A program made the position numbers and the translations under genes. DNA of 64,000 nucleotides, from positions 5,162,401 through 5,226,400 of the forward strand of contig OY755175.1 of NCBI GenBank assembly GCA_963576735.1, read 5' to 3'. The stretch's first letter is position 1; every line of letters starts with the position of its first letter. The notes beneath the pieces were generated by a model. That model did no database searches. It saw only the letters and a program-made list of their open reading frames with translations, and was not told the DNA's origin. Origin of the DNA: Bedellia somnulentella (lineage: Eukaryota > Arthropoda > Insecta > Lepidoptera > Bedelliidae). Shown here one piece after another: positions 37,501 through 52,500 of this stretch.

Positions 37501-40500
37501 TAGTTCTTCCATACTCGTCTTATGCTACTTTCGTCCGTCGCCAATTCACCCTGTTCATCTCTCACAACATTCACTCTCGTGTTTTGGGAAACTCCCTTTT
37601 CTTTCCGGATATATTTCCAGAACAACTTTTGGTTATTCCGGAAATTATCAGAGAGTTTCCTCTCACACCATTCTATCAGATCACGCTTTTTCTTTTCTAT
37701 TTTCTTCTTAACCTCATTCTTAACTCTCTTATATTCATCTTCACTGTTCTTCACTACATCATCTGGTACTCTCGCATCCATTCGTTTACTAGCTTTAATC
37801 GCTAGTAAATCTAACCAAGCTTTCTTCTTATCTCCAACTGCCTCTTTCACATCTTTATCCCACCAACTTGTTGGTGGTCTATTTGTTCTTTTACTCAATC
37901 CACATACTTCCGTCGCACATTCAACCATTGACGATTTGAGCACATCCCATACTTCTTCTATTTCCAATTCATCCTTCATCTCCACGCAACTTAGCCTGTC
38001 GTCCAATTTCTTCATATATTCATCTCTAATATTTTCATCCTCTTCCAATTTCTCCACTTTTATTCTCGCAAATTCAGTTGTCGACACTTTGGCCCTATGA
38101 CGCCAACGCGTGCACAGTCCCCTTAATCGAGATATCACGAGAAAGTGGTCTGTGCCAACGTTAATGCCCCTATGGACTCTGGTGTCAACAACCTTTGCTC
38201 TTAGCCTTTCATCCACTATCACAAAATCTATCATACTTCTCTCGCTTCCTCTCTGTCTAGTATACATATGGATATCTTTGTGTTCAAACAACGTGTTTGT
38301 AACACAAAGATTCCTCTCCAAACATACATCAATCACTTTCTCACCATTCTCGTTCACTCTTTTATCACCAAACTTTCCTAAAACTCTTTCACAACCGTTG
38401 CGTGACACACCAACCCAACCATTAAAATCTCCTAACATAACAATTTTCTCATTTTCATCACACCCATTCGCAACATCGTCTAACAGATTCCAAAACTCCT
38501 CCCTCTCGGATAGTGATCTGGACATGTCCGGAGCATACACGCAAATTATGCGCATCCGGACAAGCCCTACCTTCACCTTTATCCATAGGAGCCTTGGACT
38601 CACACACGCATAATCTTTCATGCACTTAGCCATCCTTTCAGATATGAGAAGTCCCACGCCTTGGCAAGCTCTATCACTCTCGGCAACTCCCGACCAGATA
38701 GCTGTAAATGGGCCAAGTTGTGAAACCTCTTTTCCCTTGCGCTTCGTTTCATTTACACACAGAAAATCTAGTTTTCTTTCTTCCATAATCAAACATACTT
38801 CATCTAATTTTTCATGCATCCCTCCACACACATTCATCGTACTAAAGCGGGTCTCTTTAGCCCACTTTTCGCCCCGTGAGGATCCCGTCAGTCGATGTTC
38901 CGGACATTTACTTTATATGTTTCTTAGTTACTCTGAATAAAACATTATTCATAAAAATAATTTTAGAAGCTAAAGATCATAGTTGTATTAAATTCGCTAG
39001 CTCGTGAGCTCACAGTTTTCCACACTGTTATTTATAGAGTAATTAATAATCTGCCAGTTCAATAGAAAACCAAATATTTACAAACAAAATCGCGCATTAA
39101 TTTATGTAACATATTAAATTATGTTTTTCGCGTCTGAGTTCAATATGCCCGTTGGTTTACGAATGGAATATATTAACCTTAACTTTTGAAGGCGGTAGGT
39201 CATGTTTAATAGTTGACAGAGGTTAAGTCTGAGGAGATTTGTGGTTCTGATTTGGTTTAGATTTATAGTTATTCCACTACAAATAAAAAAAAACGTTGTA
39301 AAAAATTCACAATTAATTTAAGTTCATTCATTTGGATAATTGCTTTTATTTCAAATAGTATTTTTTTTATTTACATTTACACAATATATTTCGTAAAATG
39401 CTTTTATTATTATTTCTATTTACCAAACTATACTAAATAGGTACCAGTAGGTGTGCCGAAACGTTGGGCTCGGAAAAATATATCACTTAAAGTGGTTTCA
39501 ATTTACGTTGGTCAATCCCTATTTTAATAGATATAAAGTAATGTATTCGTATAATGTTTATGCCAAAGTAATCTCAGAAATAAATAATATTGCGAGGACT
39601 TCCCGAGTATATTCGAGCTAGATACAATATTTCTGGATATCAGAATTATTACTTTTTAACCTGTACGTCAATGACCTGATAGGAGAGCTCAGTAGCACCA
39701 GGGTTGGATTTCATATCGATGGCGTCAGTTTTAATAACATTAGTTACGCGGAAGCCATGGTGCTGCTGAGTGCATCTGTCTGTGGGTTAAGACAGCTTAC
39801 CACTATCTGCGAGAAGTACGCTGACACTCACGGCTTGATTTACAATGTAAAAAAGAGCAATGTCATGGTCTTTGAGGCCGGGAATCAGCGCCTAAATAAA
39901 GTACCACCTGTTAAGTTATACGGAAAAATTTTAAGTCGCGTATTTTCCTTTAAATACCTAGGCCACATACTGACGCCCGACCTCAAAGATGATGAGGACA
40001 TTGAAAGGGAAAGGAGAGCGTTGTCGGTGAGAGCGAATATGCTGGCGCGCAGGTTTGCGCGTGGTTCGGTACAGGTTAAGCTTACGCTCTTTAGAGCATA
40101 CTGCACATCATTTTACACGTGCAGCCTGTGGGCGAGATATACTCAAAGCTCGTATAGCGCTCTCCGAGTACAATATAATAATGCGTTTAGACAGCTGTTG
40201 GGGCTGCCACGGTTCTGTAGCGCATCAGGGATGTTTGCGGACGCGAGAGTAGATTGTTTTTACGCGACAATGCGGAAACGATGCGCGTCCCTGGTGCGGC
40301 GGGTGCGGGGCAGCACCAACAGCATTCTAAACGTTATAGCTGATCGGTTAGATTGTCGATACTTGGGTCATTGTTACGCTGTATCGACTGGTATACCGTG
40401 ACATTGATCCGAGTGTCAGTTAATTAGGTAATTTAATTTTTATTTTTTTATTTTTAAACTTTGTTTTTATTTAATTTGTGAATATATTATAATTATTATT

Positions 40501-43500
40501 ATTTTTTGTAGACCTACTAACATCTTAAAAATAAGTACTACTAACATAATGAGTCTATGTTACTTTATTAAATAAATAAATTATAAATTATAAATTATTA
40601 TTATTATTATTAAATATTTGCATAAGTTATGAAACATTTAAATATCTGATACATTATGTACATGAAGTGGTAAAAATACATAGCAATATTATTAACCATA
40701 TACATCTTTTCCCCACTCAACTTTCCAAAAGTGTCTGAGGAATTTCTAATTCCTTAGCTCTGGCTACCCCTTCTAGGGATTTATAGCCGTCAGTATACGT
40801 ATACGTACGTACGTTTTAATCATATACTAAAACATACATTATAAACCTTATAAACACTATGCGTCATGCAATACATTAAGTATACAGTATATTCCCAGCA
40901 ATAGACTTCTAAAAGCTCAGAATGTCAAGAATCATGACCTTTTTCGCATTAGATTTAATTTTTCGTAATAACACAATATATAGTTAGCAAAACACATTTG
41001 TTCTAGGAAAAAAACCGCGGTACTCTGACCTTAAAAAGCTCAAACGAATGATTTTTCATGTCACTTGCCTTGAGACGTAGAAATATATGTCATAACATAA
41101 GTTTAGCAAAACGGAAATGGCGGATGAACACCGAATGGCAAGGTCAATGTATTACGTAAATTACGTGTTTACTAAATAATACGGTTGAACAAACATGGCC
41201 AAATTTCCTGTGCACTCCTGCATAAATAGTTCGAGCGACCTTTTAACTAGATATCGCGTGGTATAAAACAGCCATCTCTTACGCACTTACTTATCACCGT
41301 ATACTGTCATCTCTTCTAACCGATATCGTGACGATAAAATAGCGCGCGTGCTAGGGCTCCTGCATATTTAAAAAGGCATAGTCGCTGACCGTTTGTATGT
41401 ACCGGTTGTTTTCGTAACTCTGTCGGCTATTACTGTGGACCTAGCATGTGTGAAAGTGGTTGGATTTGTAACCGACTTTGGGATCAGGAGGGGGCTTTGA
41501 TGCTTTAATTTGTGTGTAAGTTTCGATATGGTGTAGAAATAAACAAGTAATCGGCTTATTCGTTTTCGCATTTAACTGTAGTAATTAGGATTGGTCAAAT
41601 ATAACTTCTTGTAATTTGAAACAATATTTGAGTAAAAGGAGTATGACAATTAGATATGAATTAAACTGAAACTTTTATATATTATTATTTGCTTTTCTAC
41701 CCGCTAACTTATGCATTGGAAATACGAGGTGTGACGATTACCATAACGTATTTGGTAAGTGGTTAAATGTTGAATGTATCATCCCACGGGAATAAATTGA
41801 AGTAGGTAATGAAATGATATTCTATGCCAACACTTAACAGTTGCAAATAATAATAATTAATCAACAATACTGATAAGCATAAATCATTTATTTATATTTT
41901 TTAGCATCACACTTTAACATTCTTATCACATTTCACCGGGCGGTAAGTATACACAACACGTCACATGTGAAATCAATTTTCAAGATGCAAATAAAAAAAA
42001 CAATAACAAATTTTGTGTAGTTCACGTTTTTAAGAAACTACATCGCAGTTTACAAAACGTGTCATTAAATCATAACCATGTATCAACTTCAACATTACTT
42101 GTTTTTTTAATCAGTTCTCAAAGATCAAATCTCGTTGTATTCGCATACCTGTTATGTTGATTATAAGCTTAATGACAAAATAATCCTCAACATTTTGGCT
42201 TTATTTTAGTACCACATCATTTACTAGCGCAAAGACATAATTTCAAATAATTTTATGACATGACTAAGGCTATTTAGGACACTTAAAGTGCTATTACTAA
42301 GGTCATGAGTCTAAGAACTTCTTTGAATTTGTGAGATTTCCTGAAAATTCGATATTGATAATGACATAGGATGATAGCTTGACGTCAGATCCAAGGTTGT
42401 TATTTTATAGTATTTTCCTTAATTTGTGATGAAACATTTTAAGTTTTGGAAAAATATTCGATTGTTTATAAGCGCTGAAATGATAAACATTTTCATGGCA
42501 AGACATGTATATCATAATGAATGAGAGCTAACGGCAAGCTGTATTTAGTTGTTTATTTACTTATAAGCTATTTTGCGTCACTACTTGGTTGAACACATGT
42601 TTTTTTTCCAATTCATAACATAACATAACATAAACGTTCACGCCGAATATCCCCGAAGGGGTTGGCAGAGGTACGTGACTTTGTCACCTGGTGTTCAGAG
42701 TACCCACGTTTTGCATGGACAGTGTACTCACGTGATAGGGGGCAGGCCTATCGCCGTTTTGTACGAATACACTGTCACATGACTAAGTACAACTCAGCCA
42801 TGTGGGTTTCCTCACGATGTTTTCCCTCACCGTTAACAACCATGATAAATTAACCACACATATGTCTTTAGAAAAGACAAATTGGTGTAGGCCCGACCCG
42901 GGATTTGAACACTAGTCGCTTGCACGAGAACCGAGTGTTCTACCCACTGGGCTATCACGGTTGTTTCCAATTCATCGAGTAAATTTCCAATTCAATTCAT
43001 TGAGAAAGTTTTATCAAAACGATTCCTGTACTATACAGATGATAAATTACATGATGTGTCGAAATTTTCTTTCCTTTATTTATTCTTTATTTATTATTAA
43101 TAATATATGCCCCTGAAAGATTCTTCTTGATTTCCATTAGATGAGACGGATGGAGAATGCTGAATGGGTTGTGTTATTAAGTCGAGTTAGTTTATGTGTC
43201 TATTTGCATGCATATATGTATATGAATACCTAGCACATCCAAGAAAATCAATTGGACGTACTTAAAGTCGTTTCAGATGAAAAATAGTTATATCACATGT
43301 GTGTTCTTCCCACGGCATGTGACAACTCCTTATTCCTTGTGATTTTTTTAATTGTCTGACAGCACAATATACTAATACAGCATACTTCCAGCTTAGCATA
43401 TCACTACCCCTTTCAACCCAAGGGTGTCGTAAGAGGTGACTAAGGATATGGGTTTTTAAGCGGTTTTTGGTCGATGCGGTTGGAGACCCGTCAACAACAA

Positions 43501-46500
43501 TACTTTATTTCTACCATCTTGTCCCCTATCAACTTCCAAATCTGGCAAGGATTTTCTAGCTCTGAAGCTCTGCCTACCCCTTTTTGGGATTTATAGTCGT
43601 GAGCATATGTATATATGTCATTAGAAGGAATATGTTTGATTGAGATTTGATCATAAAACATAAATATGCTGGGATTAGCCATATAATTTTGAAATTAGTA
43701 GTCCGTAATTGATGTTCAGTTTTATGATTCAATTAAATAAATCGAAGCGTATAAAAACAATCTATATCATTTATCCTTATTTTGAATCAAAAACTTGTTT
43801 TTAAAACAGTATCTGTTTTTCATTTGATTTTGAATTAAAACATTTATTCTGACAGCAACTTTAGATACTTACTTTGCTTTGTAATAAAAAAAGTCATTTT
43901 CCAGATAGTATGCAAAGGCATATTTTTTATCCGACTACGGTAAAGTCAAAAGGCGAGTCTTCCACATCCCTATGGGATTCGCAGCCTTAAAAAGTTTTAT
44001 TCTACGGAATCATCACTCGGGCTCCAACATAATTTATAATATAATTTTCTATATGAATTGCTTTCTTTTTTGGTCCCATTTTTACGTACTTTACGCATAC
44101 CTAGTCCTTTTACTTTGATGCAGAAATAACTTAATAAACTCCCGTGCTTTAGATAATTACTCAGTTTGTAACATTCTTTTGTTTTGCTACTTTGTCAGTC
44201 GGTACTGCCAAATAAATAACTAGTTTTTTTGCAAATTTTGTATTTTAGCATTTAACTTAATCTTTTGGCAACATACATTTTTCTTAATTCAAAGACTTTC
44301 TTTTGTAACCTTGGTAGCTAAGAGGGACACCACGACCTTTAATGCATAATACTCGAATTCATAGCCTGAGTTGAACCTACAACAGCGGTGCGTTTCTTAA
44401 GTTATGTGTGTGTGGTTACTTTATTAAGGTTAGTGGAGTTTTATTTAGTCATATAACAGTGTATTCGAATAAACGGCGATAGGCCTGCCTCTATTACGTG
44501 GGTGCACTGTCCAAGCAATACATGGGGTACTCTGAACCCCAGGTGATAAAAATCATTTCGAGTTTGAGTTTCTTTTGCAATTTTATTAATTTAACCTAAA
44601 AGGGAATTATTATTTATATACTGGCAATTAAAATGATCACTAAGCGACCGTTCTAAAGCAGATAAGGGGGCAAGTACAGACAAAGGTCACTGATAAAAGG
44701 TCAAGTCTTATCAGTTGTAAATAACTCTCAAGCGGATGAATAGAAAATATTGTTGTTGTTTATCAAATAAATACCGCAGATACTAATGTATTCATTATAA
44801 TATGATAATGTTGAACAACAATATTGAGTCTAGGTTTTTACATTTTAATTAACAAGATCAACCTGATTTCTAATAGAAATAATATATTTGTTATTGTCCT
44901 AGTTTAAAGTTCTAGAAAATAACATAATTATTTGACATAAACAATTTTATTTTCTAAAACGTGTGATATTTTCACACGTTCATTCATCAAATCATTACTC
45001 TCGTTTATTTTTCCTCCACAGCATATTTTACTTCCGCTTTATCTAGCCAAATGAATATTGCAATTTCGTTATATTTCTATGAAACATACAGTTACGTTAG
45101 TGCCGGATCATTAAAACTAAAATTGCAAAGTGAGCGGCTTTGATTAGTTGGTGCAATGATTTGAGCAACCCTAATTGCTGTATTCGTTCGAAATATACTC
45201 GTGGGAAGGAGAACCAGTCAGCTAGATATTCTGACATGGGTACTTACTTTGAGATGTGGATTAACAGTGTTGGTTCTATATCGCTTGACCTAGAAATCTC
45301 TGGTTTGGGCACCGAAAGGGGTACATTCGAAGTATTACTTTGTGAGAACACAAGTAAGACGACAGTGTGTTCCGGTGGGCTTGTTGAGATTTCGGCCTCG
45401 GACGCTATTGAGGTAATAGGCCCTATTGTTATTAACCCGCAGTACAGAGCGTACACCACGGTTTATACTGCGGGGTATGTAAAAACTATGGCCTAATCAC
45501 CCCTAAGCATATCCTGTGAAACGCTATTTTATTTCAGCAATCCCTTACCCTTATCTTCTCTTATCCCTTGCATTCCTTTACAAACAAACTTTTGTCGGAA
45601 CCCTAGGTCATGTGACGTTTAGAAGTGTTTACGTTCCTCTGCCACTCTCCAGGGATAAAGGGCGTAAACGCTATGTCATGTGATGTCATAAAGTGACCTA
45701 CACGAACAAATCAAGCATTTTTTGCCTACATGAAGAATTCTTAAAACTATTAAAGTTTATTCTACTATTTCATTATTGCTTGCATTAAGTTAAAAGGCAA
45801 ACGATAGCACTTATTGATTTGTAGCAATAATTGTTGAACTTACATCGAATCAAATTCTATTTTATGACGAATTGCAATGCGCTGTGGTGCGATCGGTTTA
45901 TTCTATCGTATAATCGTAATACTATGTGTAACGTAAAGAAGTTGCTGTCAATAAATCGAAAAACATTAAATGTTCGAATCAACAGCTCAGTGGAAAAAAG
46001 GGAAAATAACCTAATATCATATTGTTTTAGGGCAGACGTCGCAATAGTTATTAATCAGAAGTCATGTGTGGAAAACTTAGGAATGTAAGCGAAGTGCGAG
46101 AGATGTGGCAGTTCAGATCCTAATGCAATAAAATATAATTTCAGTAATAAAAACGAACAAATTGTTTGCAAATACTGTAAAATCACTCTCGTATCCAAGT
46201 AAAAATTGCGATCGTTGTTAGTTAAATTATATCGCGTGCATCTTACCACTTTGAAGGTTGCAGGAAATGTGAAAATTGTCTAAGCACGATCTTTCGACAA
46301 TAATTCTTATGTATTTATTATGCACAATATAAATAACTGGAGACAAAGAATGGCAAAAATATATGTGATGTAAAATATTTAAAACGATTGCTGCTCCGGT
46401 TTTTGTATAAATAAAAATAGCAAGAGAGTCCGAATTTCAAAGAATAGAAGAGTAACAATAAGAAAAATTATGCTGCTTAGCCCAATAGGAGTTAATACAT

Positions 46501-49500
46501 GAATAAAATTAAGTGAGATAACAAACATTATGATTTGCTTCGCATAATATAAATTCTTAAGTCATTTAAATCTTGTCATTTAAAATAAGACAAAGAGATC
46601 ATTTCCACCTTTTCAGCTACAGGTGAAAATAGCAAATTGCAAATATAAAAATAAATACGGACAGACAAATAGACAGCGAATTCTCAGTAATAGGGTTCCG
46701 TTTTAACCTTTTCTACGAAACCCTTAAAACGGGTTCTCCTCTCGAGTTGGACCTATACTAATGAGACTTTATCTAATACGTTTTACCGAATGGCAAAGTT
46801 TTATCATATGATACCAACTTGCAATGATGGCGGATACTAAATTGCAGCTTCTCGGTCCGGAGGTTGCTGGTTCGATCCCCGCTGAGAGCAACATTTATGT
46901 GATGAGCATTAATAATTGTTTCTTAGTCTTGGGTGTTATTTATATGGGTTTTATACAATATTAAATATATCGAGTTAGTATCTGTATATAATAATATACT
47001 TATATATTATATAATAGTCTAACTTAGTTTAGGGCTAACTTGATCCGTGTATAATATGTCCGTATATATTTAATGAGCTGTTTACTTTCTATGCCCACCC
47101 AGGACTACTTATCTAAATTATTTTCTATATAGTTTTGAGATAACATTATTATATTTATATACTGATGAAGATGTTTCGTAAACTGGCTCTAAAGCATTCG
47201 ACCTATCGCACTCTCAGAACGAAAGAGGCTCAACTCAAAAATAGTGATATTGAGTTACAATCCTAGAGAGACATAAAAAGGTATGCTCAATCCGATGAAT
47301 AGTAAAACAAAGGCACTAATTGTTAAAAAAACAGGATAGCGAATTTTCCGATCCTATAACAATAAGTGCCGTTGTTTTAGAACATACTTTTTTATGCATA
47401 CATACATACATACATATACTCACGGCTGTAATTCCCTAGAAGGGGTAGCCAGAGCTAAGGAATTAGAAATTCCTCAGCCACTTTTGGAAAGTTGAGTCGG
47501 GAAAAGATGGTATAATAAAGGTTGTTGGTGATGGGTCTCCAACCGCATTGCCTAATGTTCCCTTAAAAGCCCCAATACCGTTAGTCGCCTCTTACGTACA
47601 CCCACCGGTAGAAATGGGGTAGCGCTATTCTAAGCCGGCGCTACACAGCTTCTAAGCCGGCGCTACACAGCTATTGCCTTTTGCTACTGCCATTTTTAAT
47701 GCCTCTCTATATATGTAACTCAATAACACTATTTATGAGTTGAGCCTCTTTCGTTCTGAGAGTGCGCTATGTCGGTAGTAATGATAATACAATAGGGTTG
47801 GCACCGCGTAAAATATGAGGTCTAATACGTAATTCTTGAAATAAATAATAATAATATAACTTTAACAGGATTTATAGGATTATTCTTAAAAGCTTAGGAC
47901 ATTGCGCTATAACTGCCCAGAACATGCGATGAAACCCTGAAAAAGGATATGTCTTTAAAATAGGCTAAATTACATACATACATACATACATATTCTCACG
48001 CCGTTAGTTCCCATTGGGGTAGGCAGAGACTATCGATCGCCACTTTGTACGATCCTGGCAAACCTCTCTAGCTTCATTCACATCCATCAGTCTTTTCATA
48101 CATGCTCTTTTATTCTTCGTACTACGGACACCTGCCTTTTTGAGTACATTTTCTATTTGATCCAAATGTGTCCTCCGAAGTCGTCCTCTACTAACATTAC
48201 CTTCCACATTGGCTCTATAGATCTCTTTTACCAATTTACTGTCATCCATCCTCTCTATATGCCCAAACCATCTCAACATTCCTTTCTCTATCTTTCTTAC
48301 AATATCATCTTTTACACCACATCTTGCACGAATCACGTCATTCCTTACACGATCACATAACCTCACATTACAAACTTTTCTGAGGGACCTCATTTCTACT
48401 GCATTCACTCTGCTTTCATGCTTCTTCTGCCACACCCAACATTCACTACCATACATAAGCGTAGGAACGAGGACAGCATCATGCACAGCCATTCGAGCCT
48501 TTTCGGACACCGATTGACTAGACATGAGACTATCCAGTGCTCCATTTACCGCATTACCCTTTTTTACTCTTCTTTCAATGTCTTCATCACACTTTCCATC
48601 CCTAGTGAACAAACTTCCCAGATATACGAACTCTTTCACTTGTTCCACTTTCTTACCATCGATCTCAATCACGCATTCAGTCATATTCTCCTCTCTCTCA
48701 AAAACCATGGTTTTGGTTTTATCTACATTCACTCTCATTCCTTTTCTTTCAAACGACGTACATGCAATATTCATCATCTCTTGCAACTCTTCAACCGACG
48801 ATGCAAGTAACACTTGATCATCAGCATATAAGAGGCATTTGATGACGAATCCACCCATTCTCAGTCCATACTCACTTTCACGCAACTCTATCAGACAGTC
48901 ATCCATGAACAAATTGAAGAGCCACGGAGAAGCTACACATCCCTGTCGGACACCTCTAGAGATACCGAACCAGTCTGTGTTTTCCCCATTTATTCTTACA
49001 CATGCACTAGAATCCTCATAGAGTGATACCAATGCACGTATAAGTTGGCTCCCCAAGCCGAACTTGGATAACACCTCCCACAAATACTTCCTTACCACCC
49101 TATCATACGCCTTCTCTAAATCTATGAAGGAGCAATACACCTTTCGATTCTTGGCTAAGAACTTTTCAGTGATGCTCCTTAAAGAGAAGATTTGATCCAT
49201 ACATCCCATTCCCTTTCTAAATCCTGCTTGCACATCCCAAATTTTGTCATCTGTTTCATTCATCACTCTTTCAATCAATACCTTTGCATACAATTTACCG
49301 ACAACACTGAGTAGGCTGATTCCGCGGTAGTTTTTAGCTTCCTGGTGTGACCCTTTTCCTTTATATAAGGGCACAATTACTGCCCTGCACCAATCTCGTG
49401 GTACTTTACCACTCGACCAACACTTTTGAAAAAGGAAGTACAGCCAGGAAGCCACCAACCCTTTACCAGCCCTCAGCATTTCGATACTTATCCTATCATA

Positions 49501-52500
49501 CCCTGCCGCTTTCCCTACTTTCATACTTTTCAATGCTTTTATTACTTCTTCCATACTAATCTCACTGTCACTACTATCACCCATTGCCTCATTCCAGTCA
49601 ACATTGCTGCCCATTGGCGAAGAAATAGGTGAATCCTCTTTTTCAAACAGTCCCTCAAAATAGTTCTTCCATACTCGTCTTATGCTACTTTCATCCGTCG
49701 CCAATTCACCCTGTTCATCTCTCACTACATTCACTCTCGTGTTTTGGGAAACTCCCTTTTCTTTCCGGATATATTTCCAGAATAACTTTTGGTTATCCCG
49801 GAAATTATCAGAAAGTTTCCTCTCACACCACTCTTGCAGATCTCGCTTTTTCTTTTCTATTTTCTTCTTTACCTCATTCTTAACTCTCTTATATTCATCT
49901 TCACTTTTCTGCACTACATCGTCAGTTACACTCGCATCCATTCGTTTACTAGCTTTAATCGCTAGTAAATCCAACCAAGCTTTCTTCTTATCTCCAACTG
50001 CCTCTTTCACATCTTTATCCCACCAACTTGTTGGTGGTCTATTTGTCCTCTTACTCAATCCACACACTTCCGTCGCACATTCAACCATTGACGATTTGAG
50101 CATATCCCATGCTTCTTCTATTTCCAATTCATCCTTCATCTCCACGCAACGTAGTCTCTCGTCCAGTTTCTTCATGTATTCATCTCTAATATTTACATCC
50201 TCTTCCAATTTCTCCACTTTTATTCTCGCAAATTCAGTTGTTGACACTTTGGCCCTGTGACGCCAACGCGTGCACAGTCCCCTCAATCGTGATATCACGA
50301 GGAAGTGATCTGTGCCAACGTTAATGCCCCTATAGACTCTGGTGTCCACAACCTTTGCTCTTAGCCTTTCATCCACTATCACAAAATCTATCATACTTCT
50401 CTCGCTTCCCCTCTGTCTAGTATACAAATGGATATCTTTGTGTTCAAACAACGTGTTCGTAACACAAAGATTCCTCCCCAAACATACATCAATCACTTTC
50501 TCCCCATTCTCGTTCACTCTTTTATCACCAAACTTTCCTAAAACTCTTTCACAACCGTTGCGTGACACCCCAACCCAACCATTAAAATCTCCTAACATAA
50601 CAATTCTCTCATTCTGATCACACCCATTCGCAACATCGTCTAACAAATTCCAAAACTCCTCCCTCTCGGATAATGGTTTGGACATGTCCGGAGCATACAC
50701 GCAAATTATGCGCATCCGAACAAGCCCTACCTTCACCTTTATCCATAGGAGCCTTGGACTCACACATGCATAATCTTTCATGCACTTAGCCATCCTTTCA
50801 GATATTAGAAGTCCCACGCCTTGGCAAGCTCTGTCACTCTCGGCAACTCCCGACCAGATAGCAGTAAATGGGCCAAGTTGTGAAACCTCTTTTTCCTTGC
50901 GCTTCGTTTCATTCACACACAGAAAATCTAGGTTTCTTTCTTCCATAATCAAACATACTTCATCTAATTTTTCATGCATCCCTCCACACACATTCATCGT
51001 ACCAAAGCGGGTCTCTTCAGCCCACTTTTCGCCCCGCGAGGAACCACGGCGTGACAGGTGGCGAGCCACATCGCCGCCATCGTGTTTAATTTTTGTTCTG
51101 AAACACATTTGGACCCCACGAAAAGCAAGGGAAATAAACTGTCCGCCTAGCCAGAGCCCCGCTTGACTAGGTAAGGTTATTTAGTACCCGGAGTGCACCA
51201 GGCTCCGGGACGGCGGCACGCTAGCGACCAGGCTCACCCCTGGCCACGCATCCCTCGGCGCGGCAGACCTTGGATTGGTGTAAGGGCGAAGATGGAAAAG
51301 CCCTGTTCCCTTAGTCGACTCCTACGAAACACCCACGGGAAGAGATGGGGTAGTGCTATTCTATGCCGACACTACACAGCTAAATTACCTACGTCCAATT
51401 TATAGTCCAATTGACCAATAATAAAAATATTTGCCGTGTAGTTCTGGCTTAGAATATCTTTGCCCCTTTCTACCCACGGGTGTCATTAAGTGGTGACTAA
51501 GTATATGGGGGTTTTTAAGTGGTTTTTGGGCGATGCGGTTGGAGAACCATCACCAACGATACTTTGTGTCTACCATCTTGTCCCCTATCAACTTCCAAAT
51601 GTGACTCAGAAATTTCTAGCTCTAAAGCTGTGGCTACCCCTTTTTGGGATTTATGGCCGTGAGTATAAATATATTAATAAAACAATGTTCATGTAACCGT
51701 GAAATCCGTGACCCGATTATAATTTGAGAACGCATTCAAAAGGCCTTGTGAAGTCTTGGGCAATTGGTAAATAACAATTAACCATTTTAATTAAAACTTG
51801 CATGAAAATAAACATTGCTTTGAAGTTATCGTGTGCTTGTGTGTGTATCATTAACATTAACTACTTATGATATTCTAACTATGTATCTAGGAAACTGTGA
51901 TGGTTTAATTTCCAACAACTAAAACCATTAAGGTCAATGTCTAAGTCAGTTTGGGCTTTTTGTTCTACTATTAATTTTATTTAATAGGTTATTTTGAGGA
52001 ATTGATCATGCTGATATATATTAAAATTTATTAAATACTAGAAATATTTTTTTCTGAAGATAACGTCTTCAGATAACGTATAAATTATTGTATTCGAAAT
52101 AATCATTTCTTCAGTGAAGATAAAATAATATTTAAAATTTAGTCGGGGGTTCCACACGGGTAGTAGTGTCTTGATTATCTTTACATACATAAGTATAAGA
52201 ACTTACGACAAAAATCATAAATATGGGTTTTTCTCGCTTCTATTAGCCTAAGTTTCGGAATAAGAAACTCCTCAATGACTTTTAAAGCTTGGTTAGGGAT
52301 AATATTAGTAAAATATTATTATTAGTCAGGATGGTGCAAGTGGAACAAGCATATGTTTTCGACTACTTTGCTTATCCGTTGTTGTTGAATTTTTACTTGG
52401 GGAAATAATAGGTTCCATCACTTAAAGTTGTTTGTTATCCTTGGGCCAAGGTAATCTTTGCATTGAAAAATAGAACTTCCATAGGCACTGATTCAATATT

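Larger units (their letters stand above)
35814..38887 (-). mobile_element. RTE-like LINE, 5'-truncated copy with 9-bp target duplication
   Basis: About 3.07 kb, highly similar to the intact copy at 48-51 kb but starting inside the ORF (about codon 24). Flanked by TCAGTCGAT at 35805-35813 and 38888-38896. Dead: an in-frame TGA near 37260-37262 and a 2-nt deletion near 36116 break the ORF. Confidence 0.9.

Noticed and set aside
36084..38940. Several long + strand open frames (e.g. 37522-38100, 38110-38613)
   Set aside because: They are antisense to the LINE ORF and have the Ser/Thr/Leu/Phe composition of complementary frames; the same shadows recur over the copy at 48-51 kb.
39441..39545. Naming the 'gtgccgaaacgttgggctcg' repeat as a Penelope or L2 element
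   Set aside because: It looks dispersed, but I cannot assign a class from 100 bp.
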